From assembly GCA_910589275.1 (NCBI GenBank), contig CAJUTH010000025.1:1-51921 (forward strand): a stretch of 51,921 nucleotides of DNA, in the 5' to 3' direction. Made by a program: the position numbers and the translations under genes. The notes under the pieces are model-generated. The model was not told the DNA's origin. It worked only from the letters and a program-made list of their open reading frames with translations, and did no database searches. This stretch comes from an uncultured Dorea sp. Lineage in GTDB: Bacteria > Bacillota > Clostridia > Lachnospirales > Lachnospiraceae. This document shows, piece by piece, positions 8,510 to 15,086 of the stretch (within the stretch, counting starts at the first letter, position 1; every line of letters starts with the position of its first letter).

Positions 8510-8539
8510 ATTAATAATAAGTCAATCCTTTGATTAATA
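8491..8539. promoter_or_regulatory. Candidate LacI-family operator: 12-bp inverted repeat
   Basis: TATTAATCAAAG (8491-8502) and CTTTGATTAATA (8528-8539) are exact reverse complements. The first lies between the -35 and -10 of the regulator promoter and the second just past the likely start point, a typical autorepression layout. Confidence 0.6.
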
Positions 8540-8594
8540 TTCTGCAGATAATCAAAATAAATCAAAACTTCACTTTTAAGAAAGGGATGCTATT

Positions 8595-9677
8595 ATGGGA
8601 AAACGAAAGAAGGTAACCACCCGTGATATAGCCGAAGCGCTGGATATCTCCCAGTCTACGGTCTCTATGATTTTAAGCGGCAGGCCAAACGTATCCTTTA
8701 CGGAAGAGACCGTTTTAAAGGTTCGTGAAGCCGCCCTGTCCATGGGGTATCAAAAATCCTCCCCAAAAGAAATGAAAAAAGAAAAAACATTGTCAGAAAG
8801 CATCATCGTCCTCTGCCCCAGACTATCCGGAGGCTACTATTCCATGATGCTCCACTCAATTATAAAACGTGCGGAAATCTATCATTATACGGTTTTTACC
8901 GCCGCCACCTTCCGCAGCGCCCAGACTGAACGGCTCTATCTGGATATGCTGGAAAAAAATGAACTGGCGGGCATCATCTCCCTGTACCCAGTCTCAGAGA
9001 TTCAGAAAATGAACCTGCTCTCACGCCAGATTCCGATCATTTCTGTGGGAGATAAACCTCCCGCCTGCCGGTTTGATTCTGTAGAACTTGACAGCACAAA
9101 ACCCGGCTATCTCATGGGAAATCACTTGATTTCACTTGGACACACCCATATTTCTTATGTCTCTACGCCGATCAGCAAAAAAGAAATCGGCCGCATACAT
9201 AGGCTGGAGGGCGTAAAAATGAGCTTCTTGGACCATGGTTACCAGACAGACCAAATTGAAGTTCTTCACCAGACCCAGCCTGCCTTTGAACAGTATCCCG
9301 CCGAAAGCGCAGAATATCAAAACGCCTATGACCTAACTATAAAGGCATTGGAAGCCGGGACGCGCTCTACCGCATTTATCGGCAACAATGATACGGCGGC
9401 TTTTGGGATTATGGCCGCCCTAGCCAGCCGTGGATATCGAATCCCCCACGACTACTCTGTGTGCGGATTTGACAATATTTCTCTTTCCGCCATGCCCCAG
9501 CTCTCATTAACCACAGTGGAGCATGCTTCTGTAAAAAAAGGGGAAGAAGCCGTAGATATGATTTATCGGAAAAACAGCCAGAACAAAAAGGACGGCCAGC
9601 CAAACTATATCATCCGGCTGGAATACGAACCCCGGCTGATTATCCGTAACTCAACTAGAAGATGTCCTGTACGTTAA
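8595..9677 (+). CDS. LacI-family transcriptional regulator
   Basis: A 360-residue repressor. The N-terminal helix-turn-helix reads TTRDIAEALDISQSTVSMIL (about residues 8-27), with a hinge region near 45-60. The rest is a periplasmic-binding-protein-like effector domain, ending with the usual DYSVCGFDNI and PQLSLTTVEH blocks. The ribosome site AAGAAAGGGATG supports the start. It is divergent from a GpsA-like dehydrogenase and its promoter contains inverted TTGATTAAT sites. The last bases overlap the convergent HAD gene by 4. It is of the same subtype as the second LacI protein of this window (44991-46058). Effector probably a sugar or sugar phosphate. Confidence 0.93.
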   Translation: MGKRKKVTTRDIAEALDISQSTVSMILSGRPNVSFTEETVLKVREAALSMGYQKSSPKEMKKEKTLSESIIVLCPRLSGGYYSMMLHSIIKRAEIYHYTVFTAATFRSAQTERLYLDMLEKNELAGIISLYPVSEIQKMNLLSRQIPIISVGDKPPACRFDSVELDSTKPGYLMGNHLISLGHTHISYVSTPISKKEIGRIHRLEGVKMSFLDHGYQTDQIEVLHQTQPAFEQYPAESAEYQNAYDLTIKALEAGTRSTAFIGNNDTAAFGIMAALASRGYRIPHDYSVCGFDNISLSAMPQLSLTTVEHASVKKGEEAVDMIYRKNSQNKKDGQPNYIIRLEYEPRLIIRNSTRRCPVR

Positions 9678-10324
9678 ACCCACAGGATATCTTCCGGTTC
9701 AAGACCGCAGAAAGATTCCAGCCGATCATCCGCCGCGCTTACATCCTGCCGATATGCCTGCGGCGGCACATAGGCATAGCAGTACATACCTGCCGCCTTC
9801 CCGGCTTTCACCCCATTGCACGAATCCTCGATCACCACACATTCCGACGGCTGTAAACCTAGATTTTCAGCCGCCCTCAGATAAATCTCAGGCGCCGGCT
9901 TCCCTTCCCTGCATTCTAATCCGCTCACAATCGTATCAAAGCAGTCCATGATGCCGAACGCCTCCATATGGTGTTCGATCACTTCCCTTGGAGAACTAGA
10001 CGCTACTGCCAAAAGCACGCCCGCCCCATGAAGCTTTTGTATCAGTTCCACCGCACCCGGCATGGGATGAAGCCCCTGTTCTTCAAGAAGCCGTTCCTTA
10101 ATCTCATGGATTTCATCCACATAGGTATCCACATCCTCCGTAAGTCCATATCTTTCCTTTAGCACGCCGCAGTTATGCCTCATTGTACTGCCAAACAGAT
10201 TACTGAGTTCTGCAGGCGTCACCCTTATCCCTTCCCTCTTCAGCCGTTCAATCATCGCCTCAACATAAAATCTCTCCGTATCGGAAATCACACCATCCAT
10301 ATCAAACAATACCCCGCGCCGCAT
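9674..10324 (-). CDS. HAD-superfamily phosphatase/phosphomutase, beta-phosphoglucomutase-like
   Basis: A 216-residue HAD hydrolase. Motif I is VLFDMDGVISD with the nucleophile Asp, motif II VASSSP, then KPAPEIYLRA (motif III Lys) and VIEDSCNGVKA (motif IV). The helical cap between motifs I and II puts it in the subfamily with beta-phosphoglucomutase and small sugar phosphatases. I start at the ATG at 10324, with GGAGG seven bases upstream and motif I right at the N-terminus. Convergent with the LacI gene, with a 4-base overlap of stops. Substrate not predictable. Confidence 0.88.
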   Translation of the reverse strand: MRRGVLFDMDGVISDTERFYVEAMIERLKREGIRVTPAELSNLFGSTMRHNCGVLKERYGLTEDVDTYVDEIHEIKERLLEEQGLHPMPGAVELIQKLHGAGVLLAVASSSPREVIEHHMEAFGIMDCFDTIVSGLECREGKPAPEIYLRAAENLGLQPSECVVIEDSCNGVKAGKAAGMYCYAYVPPQAYRQDVSAADDRLESFCGLEPEDILWV

Positions 10325-10421
10325 CCGTTTTCCTCCCATATTCCGCTTATTTTCAACACCATTATAGTATCCCATCCGGTTCCTGTAAAGAAAAGCAGAA
10401 AAGGAAAATGTGAAATCAGGC

Positions 10422-10451
10422 TTGACAAAAGCTTTTCCACTCTATTATAAT
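10422..10451 (+). promoter_or_regulatory. Sigma-A promoter of the T-box / trpB transcript
   Basis: TTGACA (10422-10427) and TATAAT (10446-10451) with an 18-base spacer. The predicted transcript start, near 10458, coincides with the beginning of the T-box leader. Confidence 0.8.
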
Positions 10452-10457
10452 AAAGCA

Positions 10458-10733
10458 ATCAAGAACCGATGAGCAAGAGTAGTAACCTCTATAACGAGCT
10501 TTCAGAGAGTCCCGGACTGGTGGAACCGGGGCAGCAGCGATACAGGCGAATGGACTTGCGAGGGCAAACTGAAGCCGGCCATACGTCGGCCTAGGGGCGA
10601 CGGCTTCCAACCGTTACATTGGAACATGTATAGTAGTACATGGCAGAGGGCATTCTTTTTACAGAATGAACATAGGTGGCACCGCAGGAATATAACTCCT
10701 GTCCTATCAGCATAGATAGGGCAGGTTTTTTTA
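10458..10733 (+). ncRNA. T-box riboswitch, tryptophan specifier
   Basis: Leader RNA that reads the charging state of a tRNA. Stem I contains the AGAGAGTCC..GGTG distal elements. In the specifier loop, GAA-TGG-A places TGG (Trp) at 10551-10553, followed by CTTGCGAGGG. The T-box sequence AGGTGGCACCGC is at 10674-10685, and a terminator follows at 10698-10732. Uncharged tRNA-Trp should stabilise the antiterminator and allow trpB-yqeY expression. The Trp specifier agrees with the downstream gene, which supports both calls. Confidence 0.95.
10698..10732 (+). terminator. T-box conditional terminator
   Basis: CCTGTCCTATC (10698-10708) pairs with GATAGGGCAGG (10715-10725), one G-U pair, followed by a run of seven T. 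The 5' half competes with the antiterminator that includes the T-box at 10674. Confidence 0.9.
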
Positions 10734-10793
10734 TCTTATAGGAAAGACCTTGTCACGCTAAGCGTGAAAGTGTCTTCCTATAAGATAAAAAAA
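10726..10793. repeat. Long palindrome starting in the T-box terminator U-tract
   Basis: The T-run plus ATCTTATAGGAAAGAC (10726-10748) is mirrored by GTCTTCCTATAAGAT plus an A-run (10772-10793), with one bulged base. An inner hairpin TCACGCT..AGCGTGA forms the tip. It lies between the terminator and trpB. It could be a small mobile palindrome, or a structure acting on readthrough RNA. Confidence 0.75.
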
Positions 10794-10878
10794 GGTACCA
10801 GATGCAAAGATGCGCAGCTATCCTCATGAAAACGGTTCTATCAATCATTATATTCAGCGAAAGGAAGGTATTTACACA

Positions 10879-12258
10879 ATGACAGACAAGAACAGAATCC
10901 CTTACAAAATCTATCTCGAAGAGCAGGAGATGCCAAAGCAATGGTATAATGTACGTGCCGACATGAAGAATAAACCGGCGCCTCTTTTAAACCCCGGCAC
11001 CTTAAAACCCATGACCGCCGAAGAACTTAGCGGCGTATTCTGCGACGAGCTTGTAAAGCAGGAGCTTGACGATGTCACTCCATATTTTGATATTCCTCAG
11101 GAAATTCAGGATTTCTACAAAATGTACCGCCCATCGCCGCTGGTACGTGCATATTGTCTGGAGGAAGCCATGGATACTCCCGCAAAGATCTACTACAAAT
11201 TTGAAGGGAATAACACCTCCGGAAGCCACAAGCTCAATTCTGCCATCGCACAGGCTTACTATGCGAAAAAGCAGGGCTTAAAAGGCGTCACTACCGAAAC
11301 CGGAGCCGGCCAGTGGGGAACCGCCCTTTCCATGGCATGCGCCTATCTCGGCTTGGACTGCCGGGTATATATGGTAAAATGCTCCTACGAGCAGAAGCCC
11401 TTCCGCCGGGAAGTAATGCGCACCTATGGAGCTAATGTAACTCCTTCTCCATCTGATCTGACCAATGTGGGCCGCAAGATCCTCGCCGAACATCCCGGTA
11501 CCTCCGGAAGTCTCGGCTGCGCCATCTCAGAAGCCGTAGAAGACGCTGTCTCCCACGAGGGATACCGCTACGTGCTCGGCTCTGTGCTGGCTCAGGTGCT
11601 GCTCCACCAATCGGTCATCGGACTGGAAACCAAAGCCGCTCTTGATAAGTACGGCATTACGCCGGACATTATCATCGGCTGCGCCGGCGGAGGCTCCAAT
11701 CTGGGAGGGCTGATTTCTCCGTTTATGGGTGAAAAGCTCCGGGGAGAAAAGGACTACCAGTTCATTGCCGTAGAACCCGCAAGCTGCCCCAGCCTGACCC
11801 GGGGAAGATACGCATACGATTTCTGCGACACCGGAATGGTATGCCCGCTGGCAAAAATGTACACGCTGGGAAGCGGATTTATCCCTTCCGCAAACCATGC
11901 GGGCGGCCTGCGCTACCACGGCATGAGTTCCGTCCTGTCGCAGCTCTATGACGACAAGCTGATCAGCGCCGTTTCCGTAGAGCAGACCTCCGTATTTGAG
12001 GCTGCAACCAAATTTGCCCGCATCGAAGGCATTCTCCCGGCGCCTGAGAGCAGCCACGCGATCAAAGCAGCCATGGATGAAGCGATGAAATGCAAAGAAA
12101 CCGGAGAGGCAAAGACCATCGTATTCGGCCTTACCGGAACCGGATATTTCGATATGGTCGCATACGGCAAATACAACGACGGCCAAATGAGCGATTATAT
12201 CCCCACAGACGCTGATCTAGAGGCCGGATTTTCCGGACTGCCAAACGTAAATTTATAA
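10879..12258 (+). CDS. trpB: Tryptophan synthase beta chain, TrpB2 type
   Basis: A 459-residue PLP enzyme condensing indole and serine to tryptophan. Length, the N-terminal extension and sequence around NNTSGSHKLNSA place it in the TrpB2 group rather than the canonical TrpA-partnered group. The PLP lysine is K118 and the phosphate-binding loop CAGGGSNLGG lies near residue 270. Start at the ATG at 10879 with AAAGGAAGG upstream. No trpA or other trp gene is adjacent, so it may salvage indole from the gut environment. Expression is controlled by a Trp T-box, and yqeY follows 17 bases downstream. Confidence 0.95.
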   Translation: MTDKNRIPYKIYLEEQEMPKQWYNVRADMKNKPAPLLNPGTLKPMTAEELSGVFCDELVKQELDDVTPYFDIPQEIQDFYKMYRPSPLVRAYCLEEAMDTPAKIYYKFEGNNTSGSHKLNSAIAQAYYAKKQGLKGVTTETGAGQWGTALSMACAYLGLDCRVYMVKCSYEQKPFRREVMRTYGANVTPSPSDLTNVGRKILAEHPGTSGSLGCAISEAVEDAVSHEGYRYVLGSVLAQVLLHQSVIGLETKAALDKYGITPDIIIGCAGGGSNLGGLISPFMGEKLRGEKDYQFIAVEPASCPSLTRGRYAYDFCDTGMVCPLAKMYTLGSGFIPSANHAGGLRYHGMSSVLSQLYDDKLISAVSVEQTSVFEAATKFARIEGILPAPESSHAIKAAMDEAMKCKETGEAKTIVFGLTGTGYFDMVAYGKYNDGQMSDYIPTDADLEAGFSGLPNVNL

Positions 12259-12275
12259 AAAGGAGTAAAACAATT

Positions 12276-12722
12276 ATGAGCAAAATAGACGAAGTAAGAA
12301 GCGATATGGTGAATGCTATGAAGGCCGGCCAAAAGGACACCAAGGATACTCTGTCCCTGCTCCTTGCGGCGCTGAAAAACAAAGCCATCGACAAACGCGG
12401 CGACTTAACGCCGGAAGAAGAAACACAGGTGGTACTAAAAGAAATCAAGCAGACAAAAGAAACCTTGGAGCTGACTCCCGATGAACGCACCGATATCATT
12501 GAGGAATGCAGGCACCGCCTGTCTGTTTTAGAAAAATACGCGCCAAAAATGATGGACGAAGACCAGATTGAAACGGTTATTTCCGAAACTCTCGCCGAAC
12601 TTGGCATTGACGCCCCCTCCGCCAAGGATAAGGGCAGGATTATGAAAACGCTGATGCCAAAAGTAAAAGGGAAAGCAGACGGAAAGCTGGTCAACGAACT
12701 TCTGACTAAGCATATGAGTTAA
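12276..12722 (+). CDS. yqeY: GatB/YqeY domain protein
   Basis: A 148-residue helical protein of the YqeY family, homologous to the C-terminal tRNA-binding tail domain of GatB. Typical stretches are MKAGQKDTKDTLSLLLAALK near the start and a C-terminal region rich in MKTLMPKVKGKADG. Its role is not firmly established; a link to tRNA amidation or tRNA handling is assumed from homology. It has a good ribosome site (AAAAGGAG) and is co-transcribed with trpB, so its expression probably also follows Trp-tRNA charging, which is unusual for this family. Confidence 0.92.
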   Translation: MSKIDEVRSDMVNAMKAGQKDTKDTLSLLLAALKNKAIDKRGDLTPEEETQVVLKEIKQTKETLELTPDERTDIIEECRHRLSVLEKYAPKMMDEDQIETVISETLAELGIDAPSAKDKGRIMKTLMPKVKGKADGKLVNELLTKHMS

Positions 12723-12743
12723 ATCACCATTATCCGAATCACA

Positions 12744-12784
12744 CTGCCGCGGCCGTCCATCTAGATTGTCCGCGGCAGTTTTTC
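12744..12784 (+). terminator. Rho-independent terminator of the trpB-yqeY unit
   Basis: CTGCCGCGG (12744-12752) pairs with CCGCGGCAG (12770-12778), followed by TTTTT. Confidence 0.9.
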
Positions 12785-12787
12785 TAA

Positions 12788-13282
12788 CTACCGAACTCTT
12801 TGTTCTCTAAGGATCTCTTTTGCAAGCAGCTCATTTTCATATAAATCATACGCCCCTCCATACCCTTCTAATCCTTTACATCTTCCCGAAGACAGATACT
12901 CATAAAATCTTGAAACAGGAAACAGCTCCTGATATTTAGGATAAATAACATCATCCCGATACATTTCCCGCAATTGTTGGACGATTCTCCTGTATTCCTC
13001 CTCGAAACGCTTGATTTCCCTGTTTAGAAATTTGATCCGTTTCCCGGCATATCCAGCGAGAACGCCGGCGTATGCGGCTGCAAACGCCATCCTTACCTTG
13101 TCTTTCCAACAATCCTCTCCTTTTTTCCAAGACGCGGTTTCCCCGGCGGTATATCTTCCCATCATACGCTCGTAGATCCCTCTCTTTTTCTTCAGCTCTA
13201 AAACAGCCAGATTCATCTCATATCTTTTCCTTTCGTACTTCATGATCTCTACAAGGTATTTCTTCAGCTCTTCTCCCCACAT
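12788..13282 (-). CDS. Uncharacterised charged, coiled-coil protein with one hydrophobic segment
   Basis: A 164-residue protein I do not recognise. The first 65 residues are rich in Lys, Glu and Arg (KKYLVEIMKYERKRYEM), then comes a hydrophobic stretch near residues 68-82 (MAFAAAYAGVLAGYAG). A second charged helix follows, probably coiled-coil (REIKRFEEEYRRIVQQL), and a Tyr-rich tail with GLEGYGGAYDLYENE. It is divergent from an XRE-family regulator. Its promoter (TTGCAA-17-TATAAT) overlaps a possible binding site for that regulator, so the two likely form a regulator/target pair. Possibly a conserved accessory-module gene; function unknown. Confidence 0.7.
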   Translation of the reverse strand: MWGEELKKYLVEIMKYERKRYEMNLAVLELKKKRGIYERMMGRYTAGETASWKKGEDCWKDKVRMAFAAAYAGVLAGYAGKRIKFLNREIKRFEEEYRRIVQQLREMYRDDVIYPKYQELFPVSRFYEYLSSGRCKGLEGYGGAYDLYENELLAKEILREQRVR

Positions 13283-13321
13283 CCGTTGTACTCCTTGTTG
13301 TTTGGTATATTTAGTCGTTAT

Positions 13322-13382
13322 AATTATACGTCTTTACATACTAAATTGCAACGTATTTTTAAACTATAATTAACGTATAATT
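13322..13382. promoter_or_regulatory. Inverted 10-bp operator-like sites between the divergent pair
   Basis: AATTATACGT (13322-13331) and ACGTATAATT (13373-13382) are exact reverse complements, with a partial copy (ACGTATTTTT, 13351-13360) between. The first overlaps the -10 of the leftward promoter. They are plausible binding sites for the XRE regulator. Confidence 0.45.
13323..13351 (-). promoter_or_regulatory. Sigma-A promoter of the coiled-coil protein gene
   Basis: TTGCAA (13351 to 13346), a 17-base spacer and TATAAT (13328 to 13323) on the minus strand, 41 bases upstream of the start codon. Confidence 0.65.
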
Positions 13383-13390
13383 GTAGTAAG

Positions 13391-13470
13391 GTTACTATTC
13401 ACACAGTACTTTGCATTCATTTCGACGCGAAAGCTAGTCCTTTAGGGCAAAGTACTGTGTGAATAGTAAC
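13391..13470. repeat. 24-bp perfect inverted repeat with 32-base loop
   Basis: GTTACTATTCACACAGTACT-TTGC (13391-13414) is exactly mirrored at 13447-13470. The right arm ends four bases before the ribosome site of the XRE gene. TAGTA occurs just outside each arm, possibly a target duplication. It has no T-tract, so it is not a standard terminator. Confidence 0.85.
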
Positions 13471-13488
13471 TAGTAGGAGGACGCAATT

Positions 13489-13794
13489 TTGGATATATTA
13501 AATAAAATTACTGAATTTAGGCAGGAACGGGGATGGACGGAATACCAGCTAGCAGAAAAGTCCGGTCTCACCCAGTCGACAATCTCATCATGGTACCGAA
13601 AAAACATGCTGCCCACCATTCCTTCTTTAATAAAAATATGCCGGGCATTCGACATCTCTCTCTCTTATTTTTTTCTTGAAAAGGAAGACGCGCCCGTCAG
13701 TCTTACTGGCAGGCAGAAAGAACTCATTGAATGTATTTCAAGACTGACTCCCGCACAGCAGGAACTTCTGCTTGACTTCCTGAACTCTTTATAA
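13489..13794 (+). CDS. XRE-family (Cro/CI-type) helix-turn-helix regulator
   Basis: A 101-residue regulator with an N-terminal HTH at about residues 4-60 (QLAEKSGLTQSTISSWYRK). The helical C-terminal tail (LTPAQQELLLDFLNSL) is common in small Clostridial XRE proteins. The start codon is TTG, fixed by TAGGAGG eight bases upstream; no ATG fits. A 24-bp perfect inverted repeat lies directly before the ribosome site, and inverted ACGTATAATT sites lie further upstream. The divergent neighbour encodes an unknown coiled-coil protein. Probably autoregulatory. Confidence 0.9.
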   Translation: MDILNKITEFRQERGWTEYQLAEKSGLTQSTISSWYRKNMLPTIPSLIKICRAFDISLSYFFLEKEDAPVSLTGRQKELIECISRLTPAQQELLLDFLNSL

Positions 13795-13800
13795 CTAAAA

Positions 13801-13834
13801 ACGGCAGTGGTTATCTTTCCCCTGCCGTTTTTTT
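13801..13834 (+). terminator. Terminator of the XRE gene
   Basis: ACGGCAG..CTGCCGT stem followed by seven T, six bases after the stop codon. Confidence 0.9.
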
Positions 13835-13863
13835 ATCATGGGCCGAAAAGCCCCATAACTTAA

Positions 13864-13889
13864 CAGGGATACAGTTTCCTGTATCCCTG
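13864..13889 (-). terminator. Hairpin after the foldase gene
   Basis: CAGGGATACAG (13864-13874) and CTGTATCCCTG (13879-13889) form a perfect 11-bp stem just past the stop of the lipoprotein gene. The T-tract is interrupted (TTAAGTTAT). Confidence 0.6.
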
Positions 13890-13899
13890 ACTTTATACA

Positions 13900-15030
13900 T
13901 TATTCTTCCGCTTCGCTCTCCCCTCCGGCGGGCTTTTCCTCTTCCTTTTCTGTGTCGTCCTCTTCATCCTCATCTTCCTCTGCCCTGTCGTCCGTCTTTA
14001 CTTCATCTGCATAAGGATCGCTGTCATCCATATACATGGTTACGCTCAGCTCGTTAAAATCCACTTTCTTCCATACCTTCTCAACAACGGAGATCTCCGC
14101 ATCCTTTCTCCAGCCCTCGATCGCTTCATTGTACTTTTCCTGCTGCCTCTGGGATATAATATTCTGCTTTTCGGCATCCGTTGCCTCCCTGTCCAGCAGA
14201 CTGGTGACCTTTGCCACATACAGGCCGTTATCCGTCTCAACCGCATCGGTCACGCCGCCTTCCTCCAGCTTATCCGCCGCTGCTGCAAGCTCTGCCGGAA
14301 TCGCCACAGTTTCCTCTGCGTCAAAGGCTGCGTCCTTTGCCTCATACCCTTTTTCCGCCGCGTAAGCTGCAAAATCTCCCGCGTTTTTTGCCTCCTGTGC
14401 GAAAGCTTCCGCCTCCTTCTTAAGGTCTTCCTTCTCCTTGTCCGTCAAGGGAGTGCTACCTCCCTCTTCATCTGTCTTATTATATGAAAATACCACATAT
14501 TTCATCGTCTTTTTAGCTGCCTCTTCATCGGAAACTTCCGTATCAGCCGTAGCGCGGATGGCATCTCCCACCTTCTGCCGTATCATAAACAGTCTTAGCA
14601 GCCGCTCCACATTGTCCACAGAGCCGGAAACCTTTCCTTTCTCCTCCAGTCCATTGGCTTCGTCAAAGGCTGCAGCCGCCTCCTTGACCGCGGTTTCTTC
14701 CTCCTCTGAAATCTCAATCTCATAATCCTTCATATGATCTTCCAAAAGATACATGTTCTGTAAATCTTCCATAATCTGGTCTTTGACGGATTCCTCATAG
14801 GTCTTCCCTTCCTCCGCCTCGCTGGCCCACATATTATCTCCCATATATCCGGCATACCAAGTCTCATACTGAGCCTGATTCATCCTCGCGTAAAAATTCG
14901 CCAGTCCCGCCGATATCTCATCGCCTTCTACCGTTGCAACAACCTCATTCTCATCCATCCTGCCGCACCCGGTCAATGCCGATACTGCCATCACCCCCGC
15001 AAGCGCAAGTATCATGAATCTCTTCTTCAT
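13900..15030 (-). CDS. Lipoprotein foldase, SurA_N/PrsA-type peptidyl-prolyl isomerase
   Basis: A 376-residue exported lipoprotein. The signal peptide MKKRFMILALAGVMAVSA ends in the lipobox LTGC. Then comes a SurA-type N-terminal helical region (about 30-180) and a parvulin-like segment with FAQEAKNAGDFAAYAAEKG and VTDAVETDNGLYVAKV. The last 35 residues are strongly acidic (DEDEEDDTEKEEE), an unusual low-complexity tail. Start at the ATG at 15030 with AGGAGG upstream. It lies 57 bases after mfd. The likely role is folding of secreted proteins outside the membrane; whether the isomerase site is active is not clear from sequence. Confidence 0.85.
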   Translation of the reverse strand: MKKRFMILALAGVMAVSALTGCGRMDENEVVATVEGDEISAGLANFYARMNQAQYETWYAGYMGDNMWASEAEEGKTYEESVKDQIMEDLQNMYLLEDHMKDYEIEISEEEETAVKEAAAAFDEANGLEEKGKVSGSVDNVERLLRLFMIRQKVGDAIRATADTEVSDEEAAKKTMKYVVFSYNKTDEEGGSTPLTDKEKEDLKKEAEAFAQEAKNAGDFAAYAAEKGYEAKDAAFDAEETVAIPAELAAAADKLEEGGVTDAVETDNGLYVAKVTSLLDREATDAEKQNIISQRQQEKYNEAIEGWRKDAEISVVEKVWKKVDFNELSVTMYMDDSDPYADEVKTDDRAEEDEDEEDDTEKEEEKPAGGESEAEE

Positions 15031-15086
15031 AATTGTACATCCTCCTAAACTTTGGCACATCATTTAATCAGTTTATCATTTTTTCT

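Noticed and set aside
11527..12186. A 219-codon frame antisense to trpB
   Set aside because: Shadow of a confirmed coding region; no ribosome site or family motifs.
12131..12694. A 187-codon Ser-rich frame antisense to yqeY and the trpB end
   Set aside because: Antisense to two confirmed genes; low-complexity composition.
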